Positions 62,060-64,000 of a stretch of DNA of 64,000 bases are shown here, piece by piece. Below the pieces are notes generated by a model that did not search any database, was not told where the DNA came from, and saw only the letters and a list, made by a program, of their open reading frames with translations. Each line of letters starts with the position of its first letter. Within the stretch, counting starts at the first letter, position 1. The stretch lies in the NCBI RefSeq assembly GCF_031348265.1, contig NZ_CP133771.1, forward strand, positions 1,860,001-1,924,000, written 5' to 3'. Source of the stretch: Streptomyces collinus (lineage in GTDB: Bacteria; Actinomycetota; Actinomycetes; Streptomycetales; Streptomycetaceae). A program made the translations under genes and the position numbers.

Positions 62060-62335
62060 TCAGCTCCTAGGTCCAGGCGGCGTCGGGGGCACCGGAGGTC
62101 CCGGGCGGGCGTCGAGCGCGGTGAGCGCGTCGCGCAGCCCCCGGTGTACATCCTCGTACACCTCGACATGCCCGTCCGTGGCGAGGTGGTCCGCGTCGCC
62201 GAGCCGGTCCAGGGCCGCGTCCACACCGGCGTCGCCGGTCGGCGTGCGGGGCACGTTCAGGGGGGCCGGGGCGGCGGGATCGTGCACCGGCTCGCCCTCC
62301 GCCGCCGGCGGGGGCTCGGGAACTGCGTCGTCCAT
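62060..62335 (-). CDS. small conserved protein before tlyA
   Basis: A 91-residue acidic, Pro-rich protein. The central part, DAGVDAALDRLGDADHLATDGHVEVYEDVHRGLRDALTALD, is a helical segment of the kind found in short proteins that precede tlyA in many actinobacteria. N and C termini are Pro-rich and disordered. The ATG at 62335 has TAGCGT ending 6 nt upstream and no ribosome site, so it is probably leaderless. It ends 7 nt before tlyA. Function unknown. Confidence 0.8.
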   Translation of the reverse strand: MDDAVPEPPPAAEGEPVHDPAAPAPLNVPRTPTGDAGVDAALDRLGDADHLATDGHVEVYEDVHRGLRDALTALDARPGPPVPPTPPGPRS

Positions 62336-62377
62336 GCCACGACGCTACCGCGAACCGCTGCGGTACCGTCGGTCGCG
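62336..62377. promoter_or_regulatory. divergent promoter giving two leaderless transcripts
   Basis: Only 42 bp separate two start codons. TAGCGT (minus strand, 62347-62342) ends 6 nt before ATG 62335; TACCGT (plus, 62364-62369) ends 8 nt before ATG 62378. TACCGC (62346-62351) and GCGGTA (62360-62365) form a dyad between them. The two -10 boxes are so close that simultaneous initiation seems unlikely. Confidence 0.5.
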
Positions 62378-62725
62378 ATGGCCACGATCGAGGAGTGCCG
62401 CAGCGCACTCGACAAGCTCTCGGACAACATGCAGCGCGCCGAAGGGGACGTCCGCGACGCCGCGGCCCTGGACCGCTCGGTGAGCTGCCACATCACGGAC
62501 CTCGACGTCACCTTCCTCGGCCGCATGCGGGGCGGGCGGATCGAGGTGCACGACACCGTGCCGGGGCCGCCGCCCGGCAAGGCCGAGATCAGACTCGCCA
62601 TGACCGGCGACGACCTGGTCGCGCTGGTCGGCGGCGAGCTGAGCTTCGCCCAGGCCTGGGGCTCCGGCCGTGTGAAGCTGCACGCGGGCGTGCGGGACCT
62701 GCTCCAGCTCAGGAAGCTGCTGTAG
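62378..62725 (+). CDS. SCP2 sterol-carrier-like protein
   Basis: A 115-residue protein of the SCP2 fold: ATIEECRSALDKLSDNMQ, then RSVSCHITDLDVTFLGRMRGGRIEVHDT, then KAEIRLAMTGDDLVALVGGELSFAQAWGSGRVKLHAGVRDLLQLRKLL, the typical helix carrying G-S-G-R-V-K. SCP2 proteins bind lipids or fatty acyl-CoA in a hydrophobic tunnel. Free-standing copies are common in actinobacteria; the ligand is unknown. The start is set by the -10 box. The last codons fall in the 27-bp tandem repeat. Confidence 0.88.
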   Translation: MATIEECRSALDKLSDNMQRAEGDVRDAAALDRSVSCHITDLDVTFLGRMRGGRIEVHDTVPGPPPGKAEIRLAMTGDDLVALVGGELSFAQAWGSGRVKLHAGVRDLLQLRKLL

Positions 62726-62787
62726 CCGCGACAGCTCAGGAAGCCGCTGCGGCCGCGGCAGCTCAGGAGGCTTCCGCAGCCGTGGCC
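62707..62787. repeat. 27-bp unit in three tandem copies across two gene ends
   Basis: Copies at 62707-62733, 62734-62760 and 62761-62787 all begin GCTCAGGA(A/G)G. Copies 1 and 2 match at 23 of 27 positions, 2 and 3 at 20 of 27. Copy 1 contains the end and stop of the SCP2 gene; copy 3 contains the end and stop (TCA, 62763-62765) of the convergent ABC gene. Confidence 0.85.
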
Positions 62788-63635
62788 TTCCCGGCCCGGG
62801 CCTTGCGGGCCGCCGGCACGACCAGCGGCGTGCCCGTCTCGGGGTCGTCGATGACCTGGCAGCGCAGCCCGAAGACCTCCTCGACCAGTCCGGCCGTGAC
62901 GATGTCCTTCGGCGCGCCCTCGGCGATGATCCGGCCCTCGCGCAGGGCGATGAGGTGGGTGGCGTAGCGGGCGGCGTGGTTCAGGTCGTGCAGCACGGCG
63001 ACGAGCGTGCGCCCCTGCTCCTCGTGCAGCTCCGCGCACAGGTCCAGGACGTCGATCTGGTGCTGGATGTCCAGGAATGTCGTCGGCTCGTCGAGGAGGA
63101 GCAGCGGCGTCTGCTGGGCGAGCGCCATGGCGATCCACACGCGCTGGCGCTGGCCTCCCGAGAGTTCGTCGACGTAACGGTCGCCCAGTTCGGCGACGCC
63201 GGTCTGCCGCATGGACTCCTGGACGACGCGCTCGTCCTCGGCCGACCACTGGCGCAGGATGCCCTGGTGCGGGTAGCGGCCGCGGCCGACCAGGTCGGCG
63301 ACCGTGATGCCGTCGGGCGCGATGGACGACTGGGGCAGCAGACCGAGGGTCCGCGCGACCTTCTTCGCGGGCATCGACTGGATGACCTGCCCGTCGAGCA
63401 GCACCCGGCCCTCGCTCGGCTTGAGCATCCGTGACAGCGCCCGCAGCAGCGTCGACTTGCCGCACGCGTTGGGGCCCACGATCACGGTGAAGGAGTTGTC
63501 GGGTATCTCCACCGACAACTGCTCCGCGATGACCCGCTGGTCGTAGGCGAGGGTGACGTTCTCGGCGGACAGGCGGTTCACGGTGCTCCCTTGGTTGTTC
63601 AGTCCGCTGGTGCTCTTCTCCACCCCGGTGCTCAT
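62763..63635 (-). CDS. siderophore/iron ABC transporter ATP-binding protein
   Basis: A 290-residue ATPase of the FecE/FepC type that powers ferric-siderophore or cobalamin uptake. ATG 63635 overlaps the upstream permease stop (ATGA). Walker A is GPNACGKST, with LGLLPQSSIAPDGITVADLVGRGRYPHQG typical of this group; the signature is LSGGQRQRVWIAMALAQ, Walker B LLLLDEPTTFLD, and VAVLHDLNHAARYA carries the H-loop. The Ala-rich C-terminal tail falls in the 27-bp tandem repeat. Confidence 0.94.
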   Translation of the reverse strand: MSTGVEKSTSGLNNQGSTVNRLSAENVTLAYDQRVIAEQLSVEIPDNSFTVIVGPNACGKSTLLRALSRMLKPSEGRVLLDGQVIQSMPAKKVARTLGLLPQSSIAPDGITVADLVGRGRYPHQGILRQWSAEDERVVQESMRQTGVAELGDRYVDELSGGQRQRVWIAMALAQQTPLLLLDEPTTFLDIQHQIDVLDLCAELHEEQGRTLVAVLHDLNHAARYATHLIALREGRIIAEGAPKDIVTAGLVEEVFGLRCQVIDDPETGTPLVVPAARKARAGKATAAEAS

Positions 63636-64000
63636 ATCCGGCCCGCCCTGCGCTCGCTGACCAGCAGCCACAGCAGGTAGACCCCGCCGAGCACGCCGGT
63701 GACCACGCCCACAGGCAGCTGTTCGGCGCCGAACGCCCGCTGCGAGACCCAGTCGGCGACGACCAGCAGGGCCGCGCCCATGCACAGCGAGGGCAGCAGG
63801 TTCGGCCCGGGCGAGCGGGTCAGACGCCGGGCCAGCTGCGGCGCGGTGAGCGCGACGAAGCTGACGGGACCGGCAGCGGCGGTGGCGGACGCGGTGAGCA
63901 GCACCGCCGCCACCATGAGCAGCAGCCGTACGCGCTCGACCCGCACGCCGAGGGCGTACGACACGTCGTCGCCCATCTCCATCATCCGCAGCCCGCGCGC
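63632..64000 (-). CDS. FecCD-type iron-siderophore permease, C-terminal part
   Basis: The gene continues beyond the right edge; 122 codons remain. The visible part has the FecCD family end: RLLLMVAAVLLTASATAAAGPVSFVALTAPQLARRL (a span, then the PVSFVGLxxPHxxR-like coupling helix that contacts the ATPase, with Gln instead of the usual His), SLCMGAALLVVADWVSQ and LPVGVVTGVLGGVYLLWLL. Its stop overlaps the ATPase start by 4 nt, so both belong to one operon. Binding protein and second permease, if present, lie outside. Confidence 0.92.
   Translation of the reverse strand, partial: ARGLRMMEMGDDVSYALGVRVERVRLLLMVAAVLLTASATAAAGPVSFVALTAPQLARRLTRSPGPNLLPSLCMGAALLVVADWVSQRAFGAEQLPVGVVTGVLGGVYLLWLLVSERRAGRI

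Overview
The window is a stretch of Streptomyces chromosome. Support for this: very high G+C with strong third-position bias in real genes, GTG and TTG starts, many overlapping ATGA/GTGA gene junctions, leaderless genes with a TAnnnT -10 box 6-7 nt before the start, secreted streptogrisin-type proteases, and the order dnaE2 / sepF-like / der-plsC-cmk-tyrA-aroH / rluB-scpB-scpA-parA-ald / pyrG / recN-nadK-tlyA. From memory that order matches the core region around SCO1730-SCO1785 of S. coelicolor; I could not run a comparison. About 54 protein genes are supported. I saw no rRNA, tRNA, CRISPR array, insertion sequence or prophage.

Layout. 1-5 kb: the end of a DUF402 protein, a methyltransferase, an unreported-looking 44-residue protein behind a possible leader/hairpin, a GNAT enzyme, a wall-anchored lytic polysaccharide monooxygenase, a secreted lipase, and a MarR/cupin divergon around a 38-bp palindrome. 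5-10.6 kb: a translesion cassette, with a short Y-family protein lacking polymerase carboxylates (ImuB-like) coupled to DnaE2, then a membrane protein. 10.8-15.5 kb: two streptogrisin-type proteases, a DUF5685 protein with a cysteine-rich tail, and the SepF paralogue SflA. 15.5-24.6 kb: an acyl-CoA (glutaryl-CoA type) dehydrogenase, an MFS exporter, a membrane glycosyltransferase, a PAP2 phosphatase, an I78 inhibitor, an orphan cytochrome oxidase subunit I and a WYL regulator. 24.6-30.4 kb: a divided branched-chain-amino-acid-type ABC importer whose two permeases and one ATPase are fused in a single 908-residue chain.

30.5-46 kb: a resuscitation-promoting-factor-like protein, two Streptomyces hypotheticals, the der-plsC-cmk-tyrA-aroH cluster, a Rieske lipoprotein, an ADP-ribose module (NrtR-type Nudix regulator plus ADP-ribosylglycohydrolase), and the chromosome-segregation operon parA - RHH protein - scpA - scpB - rluB with a repeat-expanded ScpA. 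46-58 kb: alanine dehydrogenase, a STAND/TPR regulator, a Nudix hydrolase, CTP synthase, a GH15 trehalase/glucoamylase-type enzyme, an LLM oxidoreductase, a PucR regulator and a GT4 glycosyltransferase. 58-64 kb: recN, nadK, tlyA, an SCP2 protein, and the start of a siderophore-type ABC transporter that runs off the right edge.

Most of this is core metabolism. The most unusual items are the LivH-LivM-LivG fusion together with a partner ATPase, where both departures from consensus fall on the same predicted ATP site; the ScpA low-complexity repeat array; a 7-bp x 10 tandem array between two genes; a 27-bp tandem triplication across two convergent 3' ends; the ADP-ribose sensor/hydrolase pair with a 39-bp palindrome; and a cluster of leaderless genes including a divergent leaderless pair.
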